36,065 bases of DNA from Phaeoceros laevis (lineage: Eukaryota > Anthocerotophyta > Anthocerotopsida > Notothyladales). The stretch lies in contig JBNGIQ010009388.1 in NCBI GenBank assembly GCA_049999765.1, positions 114,054-150,118 on the forward strand, given 5' to 3'. This document shows positions 21,201 to 31,767 of the stretch, in pieces. Below the pieces are notes generated by a model. It saw nothing but the letters and a program-made list of their open reading frames with translations. It did no database searches and was not told the origin of the DNA. The position numbers and the translations under genes were made by a program. Positions within the stretch are counted from its first letter, which is position 1. Each line of letters starts with the position of its first letter.

Positions 21201-21969
21201 TGGCGCAGTCAAGTGCGCGAGTTGAATGAACGAAGGGCCCTATTCGGGGACCGACCTCCTGGGTTCCTTACTGGAGGGACCACCTGATTGCCTAACGCAG
21301 CTGCCAATAGGAGCAGAGGTTCCTGTTTCAAAGGACTGTAGCAGCAAACGACTGACTCAGGTTGACTGGGAGATACAGCACGTGGCATTTCTTTGACTAT
21401 GGAGTTGCTCAAAATGACCTGTGCCGATGCGCCAGCAGGAGGCTGCTCCGTCTCACGATTCCCAATGAATTTTGTGCTAGGGTCTGGATCCCGCCACGTA
21501 GGTTTCGGACCCAAATCCCTAAAAGCGCCAATCCACTCCAAGACACCATCACCGTATCGTCCGATTATTGATCAACTCAAGGGAATCCACGTTGCGTATG
21601 TGCGAATGATTTGGCTTTGCTTATGTCACGTTATCAGCGACCGTGGGACCGTCTTTGCCGCCCGTTCACGCCTCTGATTTCGCGTGTTTGCGACAGTTGC
21701 GCGGCCTGTAGCGGGACGTAATTCTCAGCTGCAGCTTCGGCTATGGAGACGATGGGAAGGTGGTCGGCCTGGAAAGTGGAGCGAATTGCTGGTGAGAGTT
21801 CCCAACCTGCTAGATCGTACCTCGTCTTTTGGTGTTGAAATGAGCGCTCAACCTTGTGTGGAGCTCAATCTGTGCTGCTGTTTCAAAAAGCTGAGTGCCA
21901 TTTGTTTGTGGCATTTTTCCTGAAGGTGAGAGCTGCGGTGCGTACCGGGTATCATGGCCAGACAGCCTC

Positions 21970-23274
21970 ATGCTGCTGGCAGAGGCCGGAGACCTGGCCC
22001 TGGCAGACAGGGGAAGCATGTACGTTGTGGTCAACGGCGGGGAGATTGGACTTGTTGATGACAACAGCCCCGGCATGAGCTCCACGGTGTGGGGGACCCT
22101 GCCGCCGGAGCTGGTTGAGAAGATGTTGGATTGGTTGCCAGTGGTGTCCTTGATTAGGTTCCGAGCGGTGTGCAGGCGCTGGAACACTATGCTTTGCTGC
22201 GACAAGTTCTTGGAGCAATGCGAGAGAAACCGGGGCACGGCAATTCCCCGATGCCTTTGCCTGTTTGGGGCTGGGCACCACATGGCGAGGCGGGATGGTG
22301 GCTTCAACACGGTGTTGAAGATGAGCCTTGCCTTTCTGCCGCAGGACGACATTGACCTGTTTCCGCGGGACTCCGCCGGAGGCTTGCTGTGCATGGCGGA
22401 CAAGTTCAATGCCCGCATGTTTGTGTGCAATCCTCTGACAAAGAAGTGGGTGGAGTTGCCTGACATTGGTATCTCAGGGCTGAAATCGAGATCGGAGAGC
22501 CTGTTGCAGAAGGACAGCGTCCATTTGAAGGTGGATGACCTCACTGGAGCCTTCATCGTGGTGTTCGGTTGCTATTACAGCTCCTCAAGCAGTTTTTCCT
22601 TTCACATCTATGATCCCAAGGTCGGATTCTGGAGCAAGGCAGGAGACGTGCATAGGGATCGTCGGTCCTACTACCACGGAGTGATCCAGGGGGACCAGCT
22701 CTACAGCTTGGATTCCGGAAGTCCAGATCGGTTGGACGAGTATGATCTGGAGGAGCAAGTTGTGACACATCTTCGTGTGCAGGGCCTCACATCCTTTCAC
22801 CTGACGAGTCAAGTGGACCGAGCTGTGCCCGGCGATTGTTACTTTACAGACACCAAAAAGTTTCAGAACCGGTTGGTGGAGCTCAGAGGCTTTCTCTACT
22901 TGGTGGAAGTGTCCAACCAGCCGTCTGTACTGTATGTGCGGATCTGGAGGCTTGACAAGGGGGACTACTCATGGAAGACAGTTGCTAGTCTCCCTAGATA
23001 CCTGTCCTTCGGTCTGCCTCAATCTGAAACTTCCTGGTCTGTGGCTTGTACCGACGATGCTATCTGCTTTGACATCTGCATTTGCGAAAATGCAGCTACC
23101 AAGGGCCTGGCCAAGAGTATGGAAAATCATTCGGTGGTTTGCTACAACACGCAGAAAAATCTCTGGGTCACCAACTGCAACTACCTCATGAACCAGGACG
23201 TGAAGAACCTCAGGAGGAGCCGTACCTTGCTCTCCTACAGGCCCAGGTTGCGGTACAAAAGCTTGGTTCTGTGA
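21970..23274 (+). CDS. F-box protein of the F-box/kelch-repeat type, up to 434 aa
   Basis: The N-terminal F-box (WGTLPPELVEKMLDWLP, then SLIRFRAVCRRWNTML, about residues 41-75) would bind SKP1 in an SCF ubiquitin ligase. The C-terminal half has the beta-propeller-like layout of Arabidopsis At5g15710-type proteins, with landmarks FVCNPLTKKWVELP, FHIYDPKVGFW, YVRIWRLDKGDYSWKTV and VVCYNTQKNLWV. It should choose substrates for ubiquitination; the target is unknown. The frame extends upstream to 21895, but that codon is GTG, so the first in-frame ATG is 21970. ATGs at 22018 (A at -3, better context) and 22075 are also possible; the last gives 399 aa, close to the paralogue's 396. A GTGAG at 21926 could be the donor of an upstream exon. 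The coding part in the window is intronless. Confidence 0.85.
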   Translation: MLLAEAGDLALADRGSMYVVVNGGEIGLVDDNSPGMSSTVWGTLPPELVEKMLDWLPVVSLIRFRAVCRRWNTMLCCDKFLEQCERNRGTAIPRCLCLFGAGHHMARRDGGFNTVLKMSLAFLPQDDIDLFPRDSAGGLLCMADKFNARMFVCNPLTKKWVELPDIGISGLKSRSESLLQKDSVHLKVDDLTGAFIVVFGCYYSSSSSFSFHIYDPKVGFWSKAGDVHRDRRSYYHGVIQGDQLYSLDSGSPDRLDEYDLEEQVVTHLRVQGLTSFHLTSQVDRAVPGDCYFTDTKKFQNRLVELRGFLYLVEVSNQPSVLYVRIWRLDKGDYSWKTVASLPRYLSFGLPQSETSWSVACTDDAICFDICICENAATKGLAKSMENHSVVCYNTQKNLWVTNCNYLMNQDVKNLRRSRTLLSYRPRLRYKSLVL

Positions 23275-26200
23275 CCTAACAACTTTTCGCTTGAGAAGCA
23301 CCAATTTTGAACAGCTCTCGGCTTCAGATTAGTTATATTGTTGCTGGCGAACTAGAGTATCCTTTGACCTATCATCTCTGTTTCTCAGAACGGGCTCTGC
23401 TTTGTTCGTGTTCTGATTACCTTGTCCGCATCTTGATGTTAGAAGGGTATTTTTGGAGATGGAGAAGGCCGCAGTGACTGAGATACTACATTTATCTGCC
23501 ACAAATTGTTTGCTGCTTGCAATTCTATCCTGATTCCCTTACCAGACCTGGAATCCTGTCCTGATTAGCTGATGCCTGTGTGGGAAGTGATCGCTGTCAC
23601 CCAAAGGGAGTGGTTGTTCCCCCTGGTGGGAGGAACTGATTTACGCATTTGCTATGGTAATGGAGTTTCAGTCTTGAAGGGTGGTGACCTGGTCAGGGGA
23701 CAGTTGGTAGTTGGAGCTCTCGTTGTCTGAGTGATTTTGCACACTTTTTTCTGAATACTTGACAGTATTTCATGCACAGAGACATGGAACTTGGAGTTTG
23801 TTTCTTTTACCACGTCCGGTACAGAGTGGCAGCAGCAGCAGTTTTAGCTTGCCTTGCACATCAATGTAGGGAAGAAGAAGAAGAATATTTCTGGTGTATG
23901 GCGGGGTTAATATCTCACTGTGACGAATGAAGGGTCACATGGTAGTGATGGTAAGACCTTCCAGCAGTAAGGCTGTAGGGGCTGATGAATGTGGTACGAG
24001 GCTGTTGTTGGCAGAAGTAGGTAGTAAGAATCCGGATGGGGGCTCAGCACCTTGGCCACGATCAAGAATGGGAAATTTGTGTTGAATGTAAGAATGTGCC
24101 TTGTGGTGTTGGAAGAATATTGAGGTGGCGCTGTCAAGGGCCTGAGCACTCACATGTGCATCTCATTGGTGCTTGGAAAACGGTTAGGACAAGCATTTCC
24201 CAACCTCTCCTTGCTCGCCACATGGCCTCCTGGAGTCGTATCAGTTTGTATAATGTGGCGTTTGTTCGGTAAGCAGCTAACTAGTTGCTGTACAACCACC
24301 ACCAACAACGACAACAGTTCAACGTCAACAACTATTATATGGAGTGACGCTTCTCGAGACTAGAATGACTCCCCGGTTTCCGACCCTGTACCAGTATTAT
24401 GCGTGAGAGTGCATCCGCAGAGCTGCGGAAGCCCTGCCAATATAGACTAATCTCCCACTATCCTATTCCTGTTCCGTTGGAAAAAGCTTATTATGAAGCC
24501 AATGCTGCACTCATGGAGAGAGTTACACTACATATGGCTGGCGGTGATGTGGGGGACATGAAACACTTTCTTTCCTAGAAAGTCGAAAAGGCTCTTGTGA
24601 CAAAACTTATTGATTGAAGCATTGCCAGCGGCGCCCTTGTCAGCGGATCACAATCTACTACTTATTAGCGCCACTTAAGAAGAGGCTTGCTGATAGATTC
24701 GTAACATACAAGGATGGCAATCAATCGAAGCAATGATGCGGGCGGTGCGGAGCCAAGCTGCCCGAAGCCAAGGCGATTCGATCCGGTGCCAAGCAGCAGC
24801 CAAGTCATCAGCAGCTCGCTGTCCATGCTCTGTTATTGTTATTGAACGACGGCGGGCGCTGGAAATAGCAAGATTCCAGCGGGAGCATGCATGGGGGCCG
24901 CCGGCCTGGCGAGGGCCAGCCCGGCCCGGCCCGGCCTGGGATGGTAATCGGGCATGGCTTGCTTTTGGATTGAATGCCACAGGGGAAGGAGGGAAAGCGG
25001 AACGCGAGATTTGCCAAGTGCTGCTGCTGTAATGAATGTGGCTTTATGGCGGGCAATCGTTCCCGCTCCAGCTCCCCGACCCGACCCGAGTCCACCCAAC
25101 TCCAATGATAAGGCGGCCCAGCCCACCAGCCTCCTCCCCGGATCACATATCAATCTAGCCTACCACAGGTAACTGGCCATAGGGGAGACGAGCCCTGCTC
25201 TGAGCCTTGGCTGTGGAAACAAGGAATGGGGATGCCCATGCCTGAGTGAAGTACCATCCAGATGGGGGCATTGAATGTGGCACCTGTTCCGTCGGCCTGC
25301 AGCAGTTACCAGTCTCTGCTGGAAGATCTGCTACTGCTGCAACTGGTATGCGTGGGTACCACAAACCGCTGGCTGTTCCCAGTACAACACTGTCAATACG
25401 ACTGGAATATGCACCGGTACGACTGGCTGCTGGCTCATGAGTTCATCAGTTGAGAGTTGTGACTATTGTCAGCGACCGCACGTACCCCCTGGCCTATTAA
25501 TGGGCGCCTGCCTTATTTAACCTACCTGAGCCTGATGAGAGGATCTGTCATGAGTTGGGAGACTACCGTATGCGGTAATTGAAGAGAGGGGGGATGATCG
25601 ATAAGTACGATAGAGGGGCCCAAGGGGGTGGGGTTTCCTTTTTGTGAAAAGGGGGTTGGGGTTTCTTGGCCGTTGCCCAGCTCTCTCCAGCGCCCTCTAT
25701 GTCGTTGTACGACCTGCCCGACCTCTTGAGTGCTCCAGTACAGTGTACATTCCATTCCCGGAGAGCAGAGCCCCCGTAGCGGAAGTTGCGGCGTCCCCTT
25801 CCGGTTCCGTTGCTGCCCCGTTTGCATTAAATGGGCCGACGTAGCTGGGCCGGGGTGTTCCTTCCTTTCCGTCCGCTGGGGCGGGTGCTCCGGACCTGCA
25901 AACATCTGCGTCTCCAGGGTAGTGTAGCGTAGGGTGAGCTTCCCGCTCATTGTCTCATGTGCTAGCCATGTGGAGCTCCCACATTTTTCTGCTGTAGAAA
26001 GATCTGGAAAGAGGCGGGAAAGATAGGCCGCTGACCTGTTCTCCTTTGTGGCGCAACGGGCCGACTGGACTCGACAAAGATTGCGCCTCCACCACCGTTG
26101 GGCAACAGTTCACTCATCAGATTATTGCATTATTAGTACGTGGGGACTGGCGATCGAATTCAATATATATTATTACACGCGTGCTCCCCCTCTCTAGTTG

Positions 26201-26290
26201 TTGTAGATGGGTACATGTTTGTGTTATTGCAATTTTTCCAGGCAGCACTGGCAGGAGTGCTGCCAGCTGCCTCTGCATGGCATTGTGAAG
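23275..26290. other. Gene-poor spacer after the first F-box gene
   Basis: The first few hundred bases should be the F-box gene's 3' untranslated region. Beyond that, short open frames occur on both strands, most overlapping each other, with no recognisable domain. A GC-rich patch at 24885-24945 has runs of CCCGG. I see no RNA gene or clear transposon. Confidence 0.5.
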
Positions 26291-26640
26291 GGAACAAACT
26301 TCAACAAAGCTGCTACTCCTCAACTTACACTATTGAAAGGAACCTAATCTTGACACAAGCTTGCAAGAACTTACACTAATTTTTTTTTGTATATATTTTC
26401 CTTAGAACTTACACTACTCAAAGGAAAGTTATATTGAACAAGCCTGCAAGCTCACTTTCGGGTTGCTTTACATGAGCTAGCTCAAGCTCATTTTTGCTTA
26501 TGTGGAGCTAGCTGAGGTTCATGATAGCTTATGTTGCTTCACTAAAGGTGACCCTGAACAAACTCACCGCTTCACTGGCTCAAGCTCATATTGGCTTATG
26601 TTGGTTCACTAGAGCTTACCCTCAACTCAATGGGACAAAA
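26290..26640. repeat. Imperfect internal direct repeats
   Basis: AACTTACACTA(TT/CT)(G/C)AAAGGAA with a following (G/C)AAGC(T/C)TGCAAG occurs near 26318-26370 and 26406-26450. CTCAAGCTCAT(A/T)TT plus GGCTTATGT or GCTTATGT occurs near 26480 and 26580. These are degenerate, old repeats. Confidence 0.55.
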
Positions 26641-26838
26641 GGTTCTATGTATTGTTTCTAAATGTAGTTTATTTAAATTATTTGAGGTTTGAGGAGTCAT
26701 CACATACTTAGAGCCAAATAATGGAAGGCATAGATCATTACTTTCCAATGTTTTCTTTTGTCTTTTTACAATTCAAACTTTAAAGCAAGTTTGTACTCAA
26801 ATCTTGTGTGTTTGTGCTTCTTTCATTTGCTTAGAGTG

Positions 26839-26938
26839 NNNNNNNNNNNNNNNNNNNNNNNNNNNNNNNNNNNNNNNNNNNNNNNNNNNNNNNNNNNNNN
26901 NNNNNNNNNNNNNNNNNNNNNNNNNNNNNNNNNNNNNN
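26839..26938. other. Assembly gap (100 N)
   Basis: A conventional 100-N gap; the true length is unknown. Confidence 0.99.
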
Positions 26939-27024
26939 CTGCTACTAGTACGAAGGTCAGGGAATGCACACCCCTGGGCGTAATGCCCACGCTACTATTA
27001 CGAAGATCCGGGAGTGACCCGGAG

Positions 27025-27226
27025 ACTCATTCAAAGATGAGAGATTTAGTCTCATTTTGGAAATATTTTCACTAAAATGTGCATTTTGGTTTTGAAAGGA
27101 CAACAGTTTGTCACCATCACATATGACTCATTTCAAGATGAGAGATTTAGTCTCATTTTGGAAATACTTTTACAAAAATGTGCATTTTGGTTTTGAAAGG
27201 ACAACAATGTGTCACCATCATATATG
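27025..27226. repeat. 101-bp tandem duplication
   Basis: Two adjacent copies (27025-27125 and 27126-27226) share ATGAGAGATTTAGTCTCATT and GTGCATTTTGGTTTTGAAAG with only a few differences. Each copy contains the small palindrome-like AGATTTAGTCT. Confidence 0.92.
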
Positions 27227-28400
27227 AAAATCTCAAATATGAAGCTATGACATAGGTGACCAAGTTTCAATGTGCACGTGGAGGATAAGGCTCATCATCA
27301 CCACACATGTAATATCTTGAAGATGTGGATACCACAACAATGCATCTGCATCACTCACATTCTTTCATAATATCCTTTACATATATTCTCATGTTTCTCT
27401 TCCATATATTCCTTTCTATTTTTCCTATTTCCTTGCAAGCTCACAAGATATTATAGTTTCATATATTTGTTATGCTTCTAAGGGTGTGAAATTTCTATCA
27501 TCTTTTTATATTGTAACTTTTCATAATGTTGTATTAAGGTCTCAATGAAGCACCCGAACTAAGATAAACAAACCCCCCCTGCACCCATCATGTATGTACT
27601 ATCTATTTGAATTATGAAAATCAGAAGTATGTTAGGGAAGGAGGCAAGGAAGGACGGTTTAGGACCAACGGTGTTGTTTTTGTGACAATTTTGCAACAAC
27701 AACCTATTTGGTGATCAAATCTATTGTATACTAGTGGTGTTAGAATGTGCCTCTTGCATAGAGCCATTGGAAGTACAAGCACAACTAAATGTACAAATTA
27801 TGTTTAATCATTACTAATAACTCAAGGGATCAACATATTTAGAAGGATGTTTTCAAGAGAAATATGGGGTGTGATAGAGTAGAACTTACTCCTTTCAACC
27901 GTGGTAATAAAATATAAGTAGAAAATATTATTTTTAATGTGCCATTAAGGTTCACTATGTATGTTCATATATGAGGTTCCAAGTATAAATCACTATTCAA
28001 AACCACTCTCCAACCAACCAAATGAAAGGTTACAAGGTAGCATGTATGGGAGGACATTCCTCTAAGTTAGGCTAATTTTTTCAGAGAAGACCTGAACATA
28101 GAAGAAATATCCGGGAAGCTTGCTTGGATCCTTAGATGAGCCAAGATGTAAGAAACATATAACCCCACTGACGGATGTGCTCTAGACGTACGCAAGTGAG
28201 CTAAGTAAGAGCCACTCTTAAGGCAAGTTGGCACCTTTTGGGCAGAGGGCAGGATTGCAGGAATATTGTGTGCCTAATTGAGGGGCAAGGCTGTGGAGGG
28301 GCTTCGCTACTCGGCGGATAATGTAAGAAATAATCAGCTTTTCGGGTGGCCTCATAATGCCGCGTGCAGGGGTCCATCTTGGGTATCGGAACAAGCATTA
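27227..28400. other. AT-rich spacer
   Basis: No coding sequence or RNA gene is visible. Confidence 0.5.
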
Positions 28401-28406
28401 AGAAAC

Positions 28407-28517
28407 GGCCCGAAATGGGCTGACGCAATAAATTCAAAGACCCTCCCGACGCCAGCCCATTTCGGGCCGCCCGCAATGGGCTGGTGCATTGGAACGGCCC
28501 GAAACGGGCCGCCACCC
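28407..28517. repeat. GGCCCGAAATGGGC inverted-repeat cluster
   Basis: GGCCCGAAATGGGCTG at 28407-28422 is exactly complementary, in inverse order, to CAGCCCATTTCGGGCC at 28453-28468, making a 16-bp stem with a 30-base loop. A related unit GGCCCGAAACGGGCC follows near 28496-28510, itself nearly palindromic. The cluster lies about 1.2 kb upstream of the second F-box gene. Confidence 0.85.
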
Positions 28518-29731
28518 ATTTATTGGTGTCAGGCCAGCAATGCAGCCTGGCGTCCCCCAGTAAGTCACCCTTTCGCCGCTTTTTGCAAACCAATCTAGAG
28601 CATTTCGCCAACTTGAACGAGAAATTCTAAACTGGGCGATAGGAAGGGCATTCGCCTATTTCAGGTAGGGCTTTGTCGGGTGGGCATTCAATGAGCCGAG
28701 GGAGGAGCGTAAAAGATGCGGGAAAGAAAAACCGAGCCGCCCGCCCGCCCGCGCGCCGCTTTCTGTCCTTCCTTCCTAGGCCGTCAAGCCAATCTTCCCT
28801 GAGGTGGTGTTTTTGCCATTTCTGATTTACCCCCAAAGTCGGAGCGGAGCGCTGCTGCCCGCTGCCCGCTTCAGGCTGCCCGGGCCTCCGCCTCCCTCTT
28901 TGTCTCGCGCTCGCGAAGCACCTTCCACTCCTCCTGCCCCTGCCGCGAGCTGCTGTCCGCCACCACACCAGATGCACGCTCCACGCTCCTCACCGCACCG
29001 CAGCGCTTGCAACAACCTTCACGTCTGCTCTCTTGCCGGCCCTGCCGCGCGCCGGAACTGACCTTCTTCCGTCCACAGCATTCCCTCACCGATCCCTGGT
29101 GAGAATCGCAAGCTCTCAGACCTTCATTCAAGTTGCTCATGAATGTCCAATCCCTGTGGTAGCTAGCTAGCTAGGCTTTGTCCTGTCCGGAATCCACTTC
29201 GTAGAGGCTTGATGATCGGACATATCGTGCCATTTTTTGCTCCTGCTCTGCTTCTGTGCGCGATTTGTCCTGTCCCTTCTTCTTCTTCTTGCTGCGTTGT
29301 TGCAGAGATCTGCATTTTCTGTTTACGTCCTCTTTCTGTCTTTCTGTGTGTTCCCCTTCCGGTCTGTTCGTCTCGCGGCAATGGCGGGAGGTTTTAGACA
29401 ATAGCTGTGCGCGGCTTAAGCTTGTTGAAGAAGAAATTATCGGTAGGCTTGTAATCGTGCCTCCTTAGTAGCCATTTTCCTGGTCAAAGATTGAATTTGT
29501 ACCAGTCACACTTGCTGTCCCTCTCTCTCAGGCGCACGCTTCCGCCTGCCTTCTTGGTGCGCTACTGTCCTTGATTAGCATCTCATCATGTACTGTCTCT
29601 GTCCCAGCACGATGGCCGGCAAGCTTCCCGCGCCGGTTTGGAGGACGTTGCAGTTGCTTCTTTGTTTGTGAGAAGAAAAAAGGCAGAAGCTGGTTGGAAT
29701 TGTTCCAAGTCCGAGGTCCAGGGGGAGGGAG
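28518..29731. other. GC-rich, pyrimidine-rich region upstream of the second F-box gene
   Basis: Composition changes to CpG- and pyrimidine-rich here, which fits a promoter and 5' untranslated region for the F-box gene at 29732. TTCTTCTTCTTCTTGC followed by GTTGTTGCAG (29278-29305) resembles an intron end, so the 5' untranslated region may be spliced. Open frames on both strands (for example 28627-28977 minus) look like by-products of GC content. Confidence 0.4.
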
Positions 29732-30922
29732 ATGGCCGAGCCGGTTGTCCTGTTGGTCGACACGAGGTTTGAGGAGGAGCACTCGAGCGTGGTCATGGTT
29801 GAGAGACTGTGGAGTAGGCTCCCGGAGGAGTTAGTGGAGAGGATTTTGACGTGGTTGCCGCTGCCGAGCCTGTTTCGGTGCAGAGCTGTGTGCAAGAAAT
29901 GGAACACTCTCATGTTTTCCAAGGATTTCCACTCCACCGAGCACGGTTCCTCGCAGATGCCGCTGCTTCTCTTGTTCGGGCTGGAAACCGGCAGGAGCGA
30001 GCGATCTTACGACGCTCTCAGAAGTTGCTGGCACAAGCTGCCCCGGTCCTTCCTCCCGTATGTGGATGTTCACCCTCTTGCCTCTGCCGGTGGATTGATT
30101 CTTTGCGTCCGAAGCATCCTCAAGCAGATGAACTACTCGTGCCTCAGCGTGTGCAATCCTCTGACCAAGTCGTGGAGAGATTTGCCGGTGACAACCAGGG
30201 TGAAGGCTCCCATGCTGGTGAGCATGGTTTACGACAGACCTGCAACCGCCTTCAAGGTGGTAGTCGCCGGAGGCAGGAGGTGCTGTAGGACTGGCTCCTC
30301 TCTGGACGAAGTCGGGGAGTCACAGGAGGAGTCTCAGGAGGATACTAGCAACTGCTGCTGGCGCACTCACGTCTACGATTCCTCCACTGATTCTTGGAGG
30401 GAAACCTGCCAGGTGCCGGAGGGGTCTTGCCTGAGGCCAACTTCGGCTGTCTTGGATGGTGAGCTCTACGCTCTGCGGCGCACCGGGGAGATTTTGACGT
30501 ATGACTTGGTGAAAGGAGTGTGGAGCGACCTCAGGACGCCAGCAGTGCCGACTTGCTGTGATGTTGCTTGTCTGACGAGGACCTGTGGAGCACTTCACTT
30601 GGCAGGCTATGCCAGAGTACAAGGTGTGCAAAGCCTCCGCATTTGGTGCCTGAATCGCGAAGCCAACCAGTGGTACGAAATCGGGGGATTGCCGGACAAG
30701 CTTCATGCCAAGCTGTTGACAGTCTCAAAGGATCCTGTTCGTCTCATCCCGCAGGGTGGCTGGCTCTTCTTGATGTTTGGAGGTGTTGGCGGAAGGCTTC
30801 ACCAGACAGTCAAGTATGATTTTGTCGCCAGAGTGTGGCATCAGATCGACGAGTGTCCGTTTGACATCAGGGCTGGAGACCTGCTGCTCCCATATGAGCC
30901 AAGGTTGGATGTTCTGTGGTAG
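29732..30922 (+). CDS. F-box protein of the F-box/kelch-repeat type, 396 aa
   Basis: A single open frame with a full F-box (LWSRLPEELVERILTWLP, then SLFRCRAVCKKWNTLMFS, about residues 26-62) for SKP1 binding in an SCF ubiquitin ligase. The C-terminal part is a kelch-like propeller with LSVCNPLTKSWRDLP, HVYDSSTDSWRE, LRIWCLNREANQWYEIGGLP and VKYDFVARVWHQID. Landmarks match the F-box gene at 21970-23274 position by position (CNPLTK-W, propeller blades, PYEPRLDVL against SYRPRLRYKSL), so the two are paralogues on the same strand about 6.4 kb apart. This copy has an acidic insert between blades (EVGESQEESQEDTSN). The ATG has a good context (GGAGATGG). The target protein is unknown. Confidence 0.9.
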   Translation: MAEPVVLLVDTRFEEEHSSVVMVERLWSRLPEELVERILTWLPLPSLFRCRAVCKKWNTLMFSKDFHSTEHGSSQMPLLLLFGLETGRSERSYDALRSCWHKLPRSFLPYVDVHPLASAGGLILCVRSILKQMNYSCLSVCNPLTKSWRDLPVTTRVKAPMLVSMVYDRPATAFKVVVAGGRRCCRTGSSLDEVGESQEESQEDTSNCCWRTHVYDSSTDSWRETCQVPEGSCLRPTSAVLDGELYALRRTGEILTYDLVKGVWSDLRTPAVPTCCDVACLTRTCGALHLAGYARVQGVQSLRIWCLNREANQWYEIGGLPDKLHAKLLTVSKDPVRLIPQGGWLFLMFGGVGGRLHQTVKYDFVARVWHQIDECPFDIRAGDLLLPYEPRLDVLW

Positions 30923-31767
30923 CACCTTGGATTAACCCCACTCTGGCGACCTCCAATTTTGAGCCCCTGAAAGAACTAGGTCTCTACCCGCACCATGTCT
31001 TATGTAGAACATAGAATTTGCAACAAATATAGGCCAGCATTTGGCTCCCAAACTGTGAACTGTACATGTGCATTTACGTGAACGTGAACTGTACATTTCG
31101 AACTGTGACTATGAATGTGAGCTCTTTTCATATCCTCCACCTTTCAACCACCGGTATGAAGCTGTTGGCAAAGGTCTGTTTGGTGACTCTTGATGAACTG
31201 CGGCAGCAAGCAACTCGATTGGCTGCTTCTATAACGGCACGAGTCCGGAATGTTAGTGTAACAGATGTCCATTTTAGCGCTAACTCGGTTAAAGTGTCGG
31301 AATCATGCGCAAATGGGCCCTCATTGTTGCGGCGTTCAAACCTTAAGCGCTTGATTGGCTCACACTAGTACAGTAACAGCGGGCCCTGATGAGGAGCTTC
31401 TTCTTTGAGTACAAAAGGCATGATCTGGTGCACTTCACGGAAGCACGTCATGTTCTCGCGAATCCTGCGGTCCGCTCGAAAGCATGAATACACAGGCGTG
31501 TGTAAACACTTCTGGAAGCCATGCGGTGAATTTCTCACACTTCGACCGTTCTGCAAATCGTTTCTCTCAGGGAGGAATCCCGGAGGGCTCCATTACAACG
31601 AATAAGAGTAATCATTTAGCTACTCCCGAGCTAAAAATATCGATGACAACGGCGGACACGTACATACAAGGGCACGCATGGTGCCTTACTAGAAAATGAT
31701 TGCTACAAAATTGATTCGACCGCCGCCAAGCGATCTCTCCTCTCTCCTCGGGCTGGACCCACCCACC
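30923..31767. other. Spacer between convergent genes
   Basis: It holds the 3' ends of the second F-box gene (reading right) and the helicase gene (reading left). No further gene is seen; short frames on both strands show no family resemblance. Confidence 0.55.

Noticed and set aside
28627-28977. 116-aa GC-rich minus-strand frame
   Set aside because: Arg/Gly/Ala-rich, overlaps frames on the other strand, and lies in the presumed promoter of the F-box gene.
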